Positions 1 through 7,482 of a stretch of DNA of 64,000 bases are shown one piece after another. Made by a program: the position numbers and the translations under genes. Under the pieces are notes generated by a model that had not been told where the DNA came from, did no database searches, and was given only the letters and a program-made list of their open reading frames with translations. The DNA is from Photorhabdus laumondii subsp. laumondii (GTDB lineage: Bacteria > Pseudomonadota > Gammaproteobacteria > Enterobacterales > Enterobacteriaceae), in contig NZ_CP024901.1 in NCBI RefSeq assembly GCF_003343245.1, forward strand, positions 1,426,001-1,490,000. Direction: 5' to 3'. Position 1 is the first letter of the stretch, and each line of letters starts with the position of its first letter.

Positions 1-2
1 TT

Positions 3-407
3 ACTAAGTTGATTTGTGACAAGCGTAAAATTAATTATCTCCCATTTTCACAAAGGCATATTTTAGAATTACAGCAATATGATTGGCCTGGTAATATTCG
101 TGAATTACAAAATGTCATTGAACGCGCACTCATTATAGCGAAACAAGGCACGGTTTCGTTTAAATATTTGCTAGAACAAGATCAACAGCAAAATGAAACG
201 ACGCATCAGAATATTCACAATAAACTTCAACACATTGAAGTTGTGCTGACCATGCAGCAACTGAAGGACTTGGAAATTAAAAATTTCTCTCTTGCCGTTA
301 AACAATGCAAAGGTAAAATTTTTGGTGATGATGGCGCAGCAAAATTGTTGGGAATGAACCCAACGACATTGATCTCACGCTTAAAGAAATTAGGAGTTGA
401 TTATTAA
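3..407 (+). CDS. Sigma-54-dependent transcriptional activator, C-terminal part (5' end outside window)
   Basis: The reading frame is already open at the window edge, so only the last ~135 residues are present. They contain the end of the AAA+ domain of an enhancer-binding protein (WPGNIRELQNVIERALI, the conserved end of sigma-54 activators) followed by a linker and a Fis-type helix-turn-helix (GAAKLLGMNPTTLISRLKK). The form of the HTH, with an extended turn before GAAKLLG, resembles FhlA/HyfR-type activators. Such proteins remodel the closed sigma-54 RNA polymerase complex at -12/-24 promoters. The sensor domain that would name the signal lies upstream and cannot be seen, so no gene symbol is given. 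A strong hairpin follows the stop. Confidence 0.85.
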   Translation, partial: TKLICDKRKINYLPFSQRHILELQQYDWPGNIRELQNVIERALIIAKQGTVSFKYLLEQDQQQNETTHQNIHNKLQHIEVVLTMQQLKDLEIKNFSLAVKQCKGKIFGDDGAAKLLGMNPTTLISRLKKLGVDY

Positions 408-454
408 AAATCTCATCTTGAGTTTGGAAAATGCGCCTTATTTACCAATGGAAA

Positions 455-486
455 AACCCGCAAAAAACTGCGGGTTCTGCCTTGTT
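455..486. terminator. Rho-independent terminator hairpin
   Basis: An 8-bp perfect stem (AACCCGCA / TGCGGGTT) with a 6-nt A-rich loop, flanked by A-rich sequence on the left and T-rich on the right. It lies between the sigma-54 activator and the convergent GDPD-like gene and could end both transcripts. Confidence 0.75.
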
Positions 487-573
487 TTGTCTATATAAGA
501 TTTTGTCTGTATGGGGTAAAGCGTTCCTTAAAAATAGTTACTGGGGGAGTTTCTTTCTGGGAACCTCAAATTC

Positions 574-1449
574 TTATTTTGTTTTAAAGGTACTGAACAG
601 CTTGGGAGAATCCACCAGTACACCATCGGCACCAAGCTCTTTAGCTTGTTTGAAATCTTCCTCAGTTTTAATGCCAAAGAGAATGATGTTAGCGCCACCA
701 TTAGCACGGAAACACGCCATCGCTTCCTTATCCCATGATAATACTGATTTGGAACGTGCCTCACCAAGAGTATATTTCTCAACAACTTCTACGTTACGGC
801 GCATTTCCAAACCATACCAGCGAGTGGTGTCGGTATTTGCAGGGATATCACATTGATGAGCCATTGTGATATTTGCCAGCATGGTGCGGGTTTTATCCCG
901 GCTTTCAAAACGCTGAATTGTTGCGGGTAATGCGTTAAGGTAAGTTTCGTTAGTGGAATAGAAACGGGTACGGGCAAGCGATTTTTGTTTGGTCAGTACT
1001 TTTTCTAGTGCTTTGGCTTGTTGTGCTGGATCCGCATCCGGTGATTTCAGATCAATATAGAAAAAAGTATCTGGGTATTTTTTTAAGACTTGTTCTAATG
1101 TTGGAATACCTAACCCTTTATTACGGAATGGATGATGACCATCAGAGCCAAATTTGTAACCAGCATCAAATTTAGCCAACTGACTTGCTTTATAAGCAGA
1201 AACGAGTCCACTTTTATTGGTCAAGCTATTTAGGTCTGTTGGACGATAGAGTACGGGAATACCATCCTTTGAAAGCTGGACAGTGATCCAAATAGCATCT
1301 GCTTTATTCTCTAAGGAGTTAGAAATTGCGTACTCAGTATTTTCAGGTGCATCACCTGTACCGGCACGATGAGCGATAATTTGTGGTGGTGTTGCGAAAG
1401 TGCTGGCAGAGCAACAAAGTAGGATTGCAGCGGTAATTCCGTGTCGCAT
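574..1449 (-). CDS. Exported glycerophosphodiester phosphodiesterase-like protein with altered active site
   Basis: About 291 residues. The start at 1449 is chosen because GGAG sits 6 nt upstream; a TTG further up gives a longer frame without a better site. Residues 1-20 form a signal peptide (MRHGITAAILLCCSASTFA), so the protein is probably periplasmic. The GDPD fold is visible: IIAHRAGTGDAPENT matches the first active-site block and FYIDLK the middle strand. However, the block that normally reads E-x-D followed by H-D is here AIWITVQ then VLYRPTD, so the two usual metal ligands and the second catalytic histidine are replaced. Known GDPDs cleave glycerophosphodiesters to glycerol-3-phosphate and an alcohol; whether this one is an enzyme is open. 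It stands alone, transcribed leftward toward a shared terminator. Confidence 0.75.
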   Translation of the reverse strand: MRHGITAAILLCCSASTFATPPQIIAHRAGTGDAPENTEYAISNSLENKADAIWITVQLSKDGIPVLYRPTDLNSLTNKSGLVSAYKASQLAKFDAGYKFGSDGHHPFRNKGLGIPTLEQVLKKYPDTFFYIDLKSPDADPAQQAKALEKVLTKQKSLARTRFYSTNETYLNALPATIQRFESRDKTRTMLANITMAHQCDIPANTDTTRWYGLEMRRNVEVVEKYTLGEARSKSVLSWDKEAMACFRANGGANIILFGIKTEEDFKQAKELGADGVLVDSPKLFSTFKTK

Positions 1450-1551
1450 CGTTTTCTCCATAATATCCAATTATAACTAAGTTAAAATAATCAACTTTAT
1501 TAATGATTTCTTCATGAAATCAATTTTGAATGTAACACGGTTTTTTGAATT

Positions 1552-2052
1552 TTAAGTGAGAATTTGAATTTTTTTACATTTGTTATGTGCTCGTTGCAAA
1601 TACTGTTTTACTGAGCTGGAAGAAACCTGAAGTTGATCAGCTATTTCGCTATAACGTAGTCCTTGTAGCTGTGCCAGTAAAAAAGCGCTTTTTACTTGAA
1701 CTGGCAATTTATCAAGAGTGATCTCAAGTTTTTCAAGCTGTTCAAATGTAGCGATTCTGCTTTCAGCAGAGGGCATGGTCATTTCTGGTGTCGAGTTTAT
1801 ATATTCCAAATAGCTCTCCTCGTTCTTTTTTCGACGGTAATAGTTGGCAACCAGGCAACGGGCCACGGTTGCTAGAAAAGACCGTGGCTGGCGGATGTCT
1901 GACAAATTTGAATTTGATAGAACGTTCAGGAAAGTATCCTGCGTGAGATCCTCCGCATGGCAAGGGCAAGGGACTTTACGGCGTAGCCAGTTATATAACC
2001 AGTCATGATGTTCAAAGTAAAATTGTTGCGCAGAACTATTAATTTTAGGCAT
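1552..2052 (-). CDS. ECF RNA polymerase sigma factor, FecI-like
   Basis: 166 residues, normal length for a FecI-group sigma factor. Region 2 is seen at about residues 10-75 (YNWLRRKVPCPCHAEDLTQD then FLATVARCLVANYYRR) and region 4 at about 105-160 (LDKLPVQVKSAFLLAQLQGL, then a helix-turn-helix with SEIADQLQVSSSSVKQYL). FecI-type factors direct polymerase to iron-uptake genes, usually under an anti-sigma FecR and an outer-membrane receptor. Here no fecR is seen on either side. A close Fur-box match lies about 44 bp upstream, so iron repression is likely. The nearest receptor gene is about 1.8 kb upstream on the same strand, past the LysE-family gene. A HasI-like role in haem uptake is a possibility by context only. 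Confidence 0.85.
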   Translation of the reverse strand: MPKINSSAQQFYFEHHDWLYNWLRRKVPCPCHAEDLTQDTFLNVLSNSNLSDIRQPRSFLATVARCLVANYYRRKKNEESYLEYINSTPEMTMPSAESRIATFEQLEKLEITLDKLPVQVKSAFLLAQLQGLRYSEIADQLQVSSSSVKQYLQRAHNKCKKIQILT

Positions 2053-2095
2053 GTCTTTGGTGTTGGTATTATGATTTCCAACAATTTTTATAAAT

Positions 2096-2114
2096 GAAAA
2101 TGATTATTATTTTC
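2096..2114 (-). promoter_or_regulatory. Fur box upstream of the ECF sigma factor
   Basis: The 19-mer GAAAATGATTATTATTTTC agrees with the Fur consensus GATAATGATAATCATTATC at 15 of 19 positions and is nearly palindromic. It lies about 44 bp before the sigma-factor start codon, where it would overlap a promoter. Confidence 0.8.
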
Positions 2115-2384
2115 ATATGATCATCGTCTGTCAAGCTGTTGGCTTTAAGTGAATTCCCTTATGGCATTTTGCTGCAACCGGAAGGGTTTTTAAAATCGAG
2201 AAAAAGTGCAAGTGTGTCATGAAAAAACAGATAAAACTTTAATCATTAAAGGTAAAAGGCTGTGATTAGGTTTTTTCAAAGCGGGTAGAAAATTCAACAT
2301 CATACCGACATTGAACGAGAAAACATTAGGAAGGATGGGTTTTAAATTGATTAATAAGGTAGCAAAATGACTGGGCTAACTAAA

Positions 2385-2511
2385 TATACCCGTTATCTTT
2401 CAAGTTGCTTCTTTGTTGGCTGCACTCGCTCACCCCAGTTACATAGCTTGCTATGCTCCTGGGGATTCACTCCTTTGCCGTCGCGATGCATCTTGAAATC
2501 CATAGGGTATA
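2385..2511 (-). repeat. ERIC element, full length (127 bp)
   Basis: Ends are the inverted repeat TATACCC...GGGTATA and the centre contains GCTCCTGGGGATTCAC, the classic ERIC core. Orientation is opposite to the six other copies in this window. Nothing else is seen in the rest of 2115-2620. Confidence 0.9.
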
Positions 2512-2620
2512 TATCTTTTTATACGTTTTCATGCTGATGACAGTAATCATTTCGTCTATTACCGAACAAGTTGTATATCAGTATTGAGACGTTCGTTGCC
2601 AATCCCTATTTTGGAGAAAT

Positions 2621-3259
2621 TCAAACAGACATAAATAATAACCGAACAGCAAATCCGATCAGCACCAGTCCCATCACCCGCTCGAACCAATACCCTTTCC
2701 GTATAAATTTATTACGAATCAATGTATTAGAAAAAATAACACTGACCAATACAAACCATACCGCATTGACCACACACATCCAAACCCCATAAAACATTTG
2801 TATCAGGATAGGTGTATTGCTACTCACCACAGTCGTGAAAACGGCCAAAAAGAACAACGTCGCCTTAGGATTAAGGGCGTTTGTCATAAACCCCATCAGA
2901 AATGCTTTCCATCTACTCTGTGAAGCTTGAACAATTCCCTCATTCTCTAAGACAGCCAAATCGGTAGGCTTACTCCTGATAAATTTGATACCGAGCCATA
3001 TGATGTAAGTTCCGCCAACAAGTTTTGCTAATTCCATTAACCACGGAGTGGTATGCATTAATGCACTAACCCCCACTAGTGTATAGATGACATGTACTGA
3101 TATTCCCGCTCCGATACCCACTGCCGTACACATCCCAGCCCAGCGACCAAACCTCACACTTTGTCGTATGGTAACCGCGAAATCTGGCCCCGGTGCTACT
3201 ACTGCCAGAAAATGAATCACCGCCAGTCCTAGAAATTCCCCCCAATAGTTATACAACAT
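2621..3259 (-). CDS. LysE/RhtB-family amino-acid exporter
   Basis: About 212 residues from the start at 3259, the usual length for this family; GGAG stands 6 nt before this ATG, while the longer frame has no ribosome site. The N-terminal signature is clear (HFLAVVAPGPDFAVTIRQS, with the PGPD turn of RhtC/LysE proteins), and about six hydrophobic segments follow. A second family block is NALNPKATLFFLAVF near residue 140. Members pump amino acids such as threonine, homoserine or lysine, or related small molecules, out of the cytoplasm; the substrate cannot be told here. The ATG begins one base after the stop codon of a small upstream ORF, so the two are probably translated together. Confidence 0.85.
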   Translation of the reverse strand: MLYNYWGEFLGLAVIHFLAVVAPGPDFAVTIRQSVRFGRWAGMCTAVGIGAGISVHVIYTLVGVSALMHTTPWLMELAKLVGGTYIIWLGIKFIRSKPTDLAVLENEGIVQASQSRWKAFLMGFMTNALNPKATLFFLAVFTTVVSSNTPILIQMFYGVWMCVVNAVWFVLVSVIFSNTLIRNKFIRKGYWFERVMGLVLIGFAVRLLFMSV

Positions 3260-3260
3260 A

Positions 3261-3500
3261 TTAACTCCAGAATGACAGCGGATAAGGTGAACAGCGTTGC
3301 CGCAAATCATTGATGTTTTTAAACACACTTTCAAAATAATCAGCTACACGAGGTGGCTCATTTTCTGCTTCATAAAATGCCATTCCAATCCGTCCTATGC
3401 TCGGGGCGTTCAAATATTTATCAAATCCATGTCCCAGTATTTTTTTACCCAGTTGCATCGCTAAAACACTAGGAACAAATTGCTTTACTCGAATGGCCAA
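3261..3500 (-). CDS. Small ORF coupled to the LysE-family exporter, unknown function (possibly truncated)
   Basis: 79 residues with a proposed TTG start and no convincing ribosome site. The amino-acid mix looks protein-like (RIGMAFYEAENEPPRVADYF, then SVFKNINDLRQRC). I do not recognise the family. The stop TAA is followed by a single base and the exporter ATG, the arrangement of a coupled operon. The frame stays open upstream of the TTG without an ATG, which suggests either an unusual start or the 3' remnant of a longer gene whose 5' part is lost. If it is the tail of an enzyme, the exporter may carry its product, but that is conjecture. Confidence 0.4.
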   Translation of the reverse strand: MAIRVKQFVPSVLAMQLGKKILGHGFDKYLNAPSIGRIGMAFYEAENEPPRVADYFESVFKNINDLRQRCSPYPLSFWS

Positions 3501-3830
3501 AATAAATAAGTTTGTTAAAAGGATAATTAAATCATGTGACGCAAAAAAACTAAATAAGATGAACCATACGATAAAATAACAAGAGTCTTAATTTAACAGG
3601 TGTCCATTCTGACGACAATATACCTTCTTTAATAAAGAAATGACTAATTTATCAATCAAGGTAATTATGATTATTAAATAAAAATAATAATTAATTCAGC
3701 TAAATAAGTGTGATTTTTCAGAAGAGCAATCAGTTGCGATATTTCAACGTCAGGGTGAGAAAGAAACTTGGAGAGTTGAATGGTCAGCAGTCTGAGTTCC
3801 CTCAAATAGAGGGAACTATCAGGTGAGAAA
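3501..3830. other. Gene-free AT-rich stretch
   Basis: About 330 bp between the small ORF and the TonB-dependent receptor. I see no convincing ORF, RNA gene or known repeat. It lies downstream of the receptor and could be the decayed 5' part of the truncated ORF. Confidence 0.4.
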
Positions 3831-6131
3831 TCAAAACTTCTGGGAAATACTGAATTTAATGTTACGTCCAACCCCGGAAACCGATTCACCGAGGTATGGG
3901 CGATAATCACGATTAAACAAGTTATTTACCGTGACACGTGCTTCAAGACCTTGCCAGAAATTGGGTTGCCAACTGGCGAATACGCCATGCAGTGCATAAC
4001 CTTTGCTTTTGGGTATTGACCAGAGTGTTGCCATGGGATCTCCATCTTTCGGCGATCTGTCCTGTTTACGGATAAAATCTCCGGTCCAGCCTATTGCCAT
4101 CTGCCATTGAGGGATTTTTACCCCTAACATGGCGCGGGCGGAGGTGGGTGGAATTTCCGCAATCCAGGTTTTATTACCCCAAGGATCGCGAGGTGAAGCA
4201 TCTCTCTGACCACGGATAGTCGAATAAGAAAGTTTGCCGAACAAGGAATTGCTGTCGTAGAAAGTCTCGATTTCCAATCCTTGAATGGTATATCCCGGTA
4301 AATTACGGTAGTTGGATAAAGGTTTTCCGCAATCCGGTGATTTACATACTATTCCGCGACGGGTAAATATTTCATCCTTGCCTCTATTACGGAATAAAGT
4401 TGTACGGATTTGCAAATTATCTTGGTCTGCCAGTAGGTTATTGAAATTCAGAATCGCACCGAAGCGTAAACCCGTTATTCTTTCTACATCCAAGTTACGG
4501 CTGGTGGCAGTAACACTTGCCCGGGCATATTGCATTTCATACTGTTCATCCACCAACGGAGCGCGCCATGTCCGGCTGATATCTGAAAATAGTGACAGGT
4601 TTTGTGTTGCTTTCCACATGATACCAAAATGAGGAGACCAGCCAGTATAAGTAACACTGCGGTAATCGTGCCCTATATTTGGTGAATTATTATTGTAGAT
4701 TGCCGCGATATTGGGTTTGCCAATATTGGTGATATGGTCATAGCGAACACCGGGTGTCAAAGTAACATCGCCGATAACCATTGCATCCTGCAAATAGAAA
4801 CTATTCGTTTTTTGCTCGCCTGAAGGCATATAGGTTGGCTGAAAATAGCCATAATTATATTCAGGTTTTTTGTCTTTACTTTTATCATGGATAAGGGTAT
4901 TCCGTTGATTTTTATGCCAACGAACTCCAACTAATAATGTGTGCTCTATTGGTCCGGTTATAAAAGCACTTTTGTTATTTATATCTGCTAAGTTATCTAC
5001 ATAGTCGATCCAGCTTTCATTTCCTAATGAACCAAGAAAACCGCTGTGGGCTTTTTCAGAGCGTTTATCATGCTGTTCTGTTTTCGAATAGGCATAGGTT
5101 GCTGTCAGGTTAAGTAACGGATTGTCTTCTGGTGCAATATTCCATTTAGCTGTGTAATTTTGGTCTGTTTGATCACGATAAACTAACTTCCGGCGCCAGG
5201 CTTCATTCCAACCATATTTTTCAATGTCGGCTTCTGACGGAACAGCTATCTCATCACGTTTTGCTGCCCACGGCTGCCAGCCATCAGAATCAGAGCGGAT
5301 AGCGGAAAGTGTCAATGTATTAGCATCGTTCAGGTAAAAATTCGTTTTCAGTAAATAGGATGCCTGATCACTTTTAGAGAACGCAAAACGGGTGCCATCC
5401 GGTCGTTTAATATTGCCGCCATCTCGTTTGCTCATATATAGCAGACCGTCAGCAAAGCCCTCTATTGTTCGGCCATAGACTGCGCTGCTATAAATATTTT
5501 GGCGATCATTGGTGTGATAACTGTATTTCAGCAATCCGCCAAAATCTTCTCCGGGCCGTAATAAATCACTGGCATCTTTGGTCACAACTTTAACCGTTCC
5601 GCCAAATCCGCCATTACCATCAAGTAGATTATGTGGGCCTTTATCGACATCGACTCGCTTGATTAATTCGGGTTCAATAAAGATAGAGCCTTGGAGATAT
5701 TTCTCGAAGCCTTTCGGTGCATCATCTAAGGTGACTTTAACGTCTTCGGTATCACCCATTCCCCAGATATTCAGAGTTTGGCCGCCTGGACGAGGCGATC
5801 CTGACATGGAAACGCCGGGAAGTTGATCAAGCAGTTCGGCAATATTATCTGCCTGGGTACGTTCAATATCCTCTTTTTTCAATACCGAGCTTCCGGCACT
5901 GACGCTGTTATTCAATCCACCAATAACAGAAAGTGTAGAAAGTGTAATGACTTTCTCTGATTTTTCCGGTTTTTCTTTTGATTTTTGCTCTCTATTTTCC
6001 TGTGCAGCCAGATAACCTGGCAGGCCCGTACTCAGCATAATTATGCTTGATAAAGCATAATGAAGAGTGCGATTAATTGGCTGTGTAGTCGCTGTAGCTG
6101 AGGTTTTTTGTGGTTTCCCGCTATTTTTCAT
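3831..6131 (-). CDS. TonB-dependent outer-membrane receptor, possibly for haem or siderophore
   Basis: About 766 residues from the ATG at 6131, chosen because AAGGA lies upstream and the next residues give a basic start and hydrophobic signal segment ending near LAAQE; an ATG 60 bp earlier has no ribosome site. After a charged linker comes the TonB box region (VITLSTLSVIGG), then the plug domain (about residues 75-190: ADNIAELLDQLPGVSMSG, later GGFGGTVKVVTKD) and a long beta-barrel ending in the terminal phenylalanine of outer-membrane proteins (ISQKF). The segment FSDISRTWRAPLVDEQYE resembles the FRAP/NPNL region of haem receptors, so a HasR-like role is possible but not shown. No Fur box is apparent upstream; it may depend on the nearby FecI-like sigma factor. 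Confidence 0.85.
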   Translation of the reverse strand: MKNSGKPQKTSATATTQPINRTLHYALSSIIMLSTGLPGYLAAQENREQKSKEKPEKSEKVITLSTLSVIGGLNNSVSAGSSVLKKEDIERTQADNIAELLDQLPGVSMSGSPRPGGQTLNIWGMGDTEDVKVTLDDAPKGFEKYLQGSIFIEPELIKRVDVDKGPHNLLDGNGGFGGTVKVVTKDASDLLRPGEDFGGLLKYSYHTNDRQNIYSSAVYGRTIEGFADGLLYMSKRDGGNIKRPDGTRFAFSKSDQASYLLKTNFYLNDANTLTLSAIRSDSDGWQPWAAKRDEIAVPSEADIEKYGWNEAWRRKLVYRDQTDQNYTAKWNIAPEDNPLLNLTATYAYSKTEQHDKRSEKAHSGFLGSLGNESWIDYVDNLADINNKSAFITGPIEHTLLVGVRWHKNQRNTLIHDKSKDKKPEYNYGYFQPTYMPSGEQKTNSFYLQDAMVIGDVTLTPGVRYDHITNIGKPNIAAIYNNNSPNIGHDYRSVTYTGWSPHFGIMWKATQNLSLFSDISRTWRAPLVDEQYEMQYARASVTATSRNLDVERITGLRFGAILNFNNLLADQDNLQIRTTLFRNRGKDEIFTRRGIVCKSPDCGKPLSNYRNLPGYTIQGLEIETFYDSNSLFGKLSYSTIRGQRDASPRDPWGNKTWIAEIPPTSARAMLGVKIPQWQMAIGWTGDFIRKQDRSPKDGDPMATLWSIPKSKGYALHGVFASWQPNFWQGLEARVTVNNLFNRDYRPYLGESVSGVGRNIKFSISQKF

Positions 6132-6351
6132 TGTTATTAGTATCCTTGGAATGTCGTTAAATAGAAAAGTTGCACTTACAGGATAGGTCACTTAACGCAA
6201 GGAATCGGGCAGGGAAAAGTTAATAACGGTATTAATTAATTATTTTATTGGTCAAGATATTTTCAAATTTGAGCTAAAAGTGTCTTTTAACCGTCGCTCT
6301 GATGGTGTTACTAGCCGATATTGTTACTAGATTGCTCTTGAGTCTATTTTT

Positions 6352-6367
6352 ATGTATGTTTATACAG
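6352..6367 (+). promoter_or_regulatory. LexA-like box upstream of dinB (one mismatch)
   Basis: ATGTATGTTTATACAG has the right half CAG and the spacing of an SOS box but ATG in place of CTG on the left. It lies 24 bp before the dinB start. DinB is SOS-induced in E. coli, so a weak LexA site is plausible. Confidence 0.45.
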
Positions 6368-6391
6368 TTGTTGTTGATAGGCTAAAGCAGA

Positions 6392-7447
6392 ATGCGAAAG
6401 ATTATTCATATTGATATGGACTGTTTCTACGCAGCGATTGAAATGCGTGATGATCCGTCACTTCGTCATATTCCCATTGCTGTGGGCGGCAATGCAGACA
6501 GGCGAGGTGTTATTAGTACCGCTAATTATCCTGCCCGTCGTTTTGGAGTACGTAGTGCAATGTCTACTGCAATGGCGCTGAAACTCTGCCCTCAGCTTAA
6601 AGTTCTTCCGGGGCGTATGGCACTGTATAGGGAGGTTTCCCGGCATATCCATCAGATATTGTCTCGTTATACTGAGTGGATAGAGCCTCTGTCATTGGAT
6701 GAAGCTTATTTGAATGTTACTGATAGCCATCATTGTTATGGATCTGCCACGCTTATCGCACAGGAGATCCGTCAATCCATTTTTGATGAATTACAATTGA
6801 CGGCATCAGCCGGTATTGCACCGGTGAAATTTTTGGCAAAAATCGCTTCTGATATTAATAAACCGAATGGGCAGTATGTCATTCCTCCTGATCGAGTGGC
6901 TGATTTTATTAAGGTTTTACCTTTGCGAAAAATTCCGGGGGTTGGCAAAGTCATGGTGCAACGGCTGGCTAATATGGGGCTGGAAACCTGTTCTGATGTA
7001 CAAAAATATGACGTCATTGTTTTGGTGAAACAGTTGGGGAAATTTGGTCAGGTACTTTGGGATCGTTGTCACGGTATTGATGAACGGTTGGTGAATCCAG
7101 ATCGTTTGCGAAAATCAATTGGTGTGGAGCGGACACTTGCGAGAGATATTCATCAATGGGAACAGTGCACTGAACTGATAGAAAGTTTATATCTGGAATT
7201 AGAAAAACGGTTGAGTAACGTTAAACCTGATCTGCGGATTGCCCGTCAGGGGATTAAACTGAAATTTGATGATTTTCAACTCACCACTCAGGAGCATGTT
7301 CATCCATTATTGGATAAGCAGGATTTACTGCAATTGGCCCAGAAAACATGGACATCTCGCCGGGAAGGGCGTGGCGTTCGTTTGGTTGGTTTGCACGTGA
7401 CGTTGCAGGACCCAGAAATTGAGCGGCAACTCTTGCTTGAATGGTAA
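6392..7447 (+). CDS. dinB: DNA polymerase IV
   Basis: 351 residues, as in E. coli. This Y-family polymerase performs error-prone translesion synthesis and can extend mismatched primers. The start IIHIDMDCFYAAIEMRD carries the first catalytic aspartate and the steric-gate region; the second carboxylate pair is in PLSLDEAYL near residue 103; two helix-hairpin-helix elements follow (KIPGVGKVMVQRLANMG), then the little-finger domain. The C-terminus ends in RQLLLEW, whose hydrophobic residues are typical of a beta-clamp binding peptide. It is a single gene, convergent with pepD, and may be under weak LexA control. Confidence 0.97.
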   Translation: MRKIIHIDMDCFYAAIEMRDDPSLRHIPIAVGGNADRRGVISTANYPARRFGVRSAMSTAMALKLCPQLKVLPGRMALYREVSRHIHQILSRYTEWIEPLSLDEAYLNVTDSHHCYGSATLIAQEIRQSIFDELQLTASAGIAPVKFLAKIASDINKPNGQYVIPPDRVADFIKVLPLRKIPGVGKVMVQRLANMGLETCSDVQKYDVIVLVKQLGKFGQVLWDRCHGIDERLVNPDRLRKSIGVERTLARDIHQWEQCTELIESLYLELEKRLSNVKPDLRIARQGIKLKFDDFQLTTQEHVHPLLDKQDLLQLAQKTWTSRREGRGVRLVGLHVTLQDPEIERQLLLEW

Positions 7448-7448
7448 T

Positions 7449-7475
7449 TCCCCTGCCATCACATAGGGCAGGGGA
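7449..7475. terminator. Hairpin between convergent dinB and pepD
   Basis: A 9-bp stem TCCCCTGCC / GGCAGGGGA with a 9-nt loop, directly after dinB and before the pepD stop. There is no long T run, so it may act as a weak or bidirectional terminator. Confidence 0.6.
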
Positions 7476-7482
7476 GAACTGA

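Noticed and set aside
3674..3910. 78-codon ORF on the minus strand beyond the 3' end of the TonB receptor
   Set aside because: It overlaps the receptor C-terminus in another frame and has no supporting signals.
6132..6391. Searched for a Fur box upstream of the TonB receptor
   Set aside because: The region is AT-rich but no 19-mer near the Fur consensus was found by eye.
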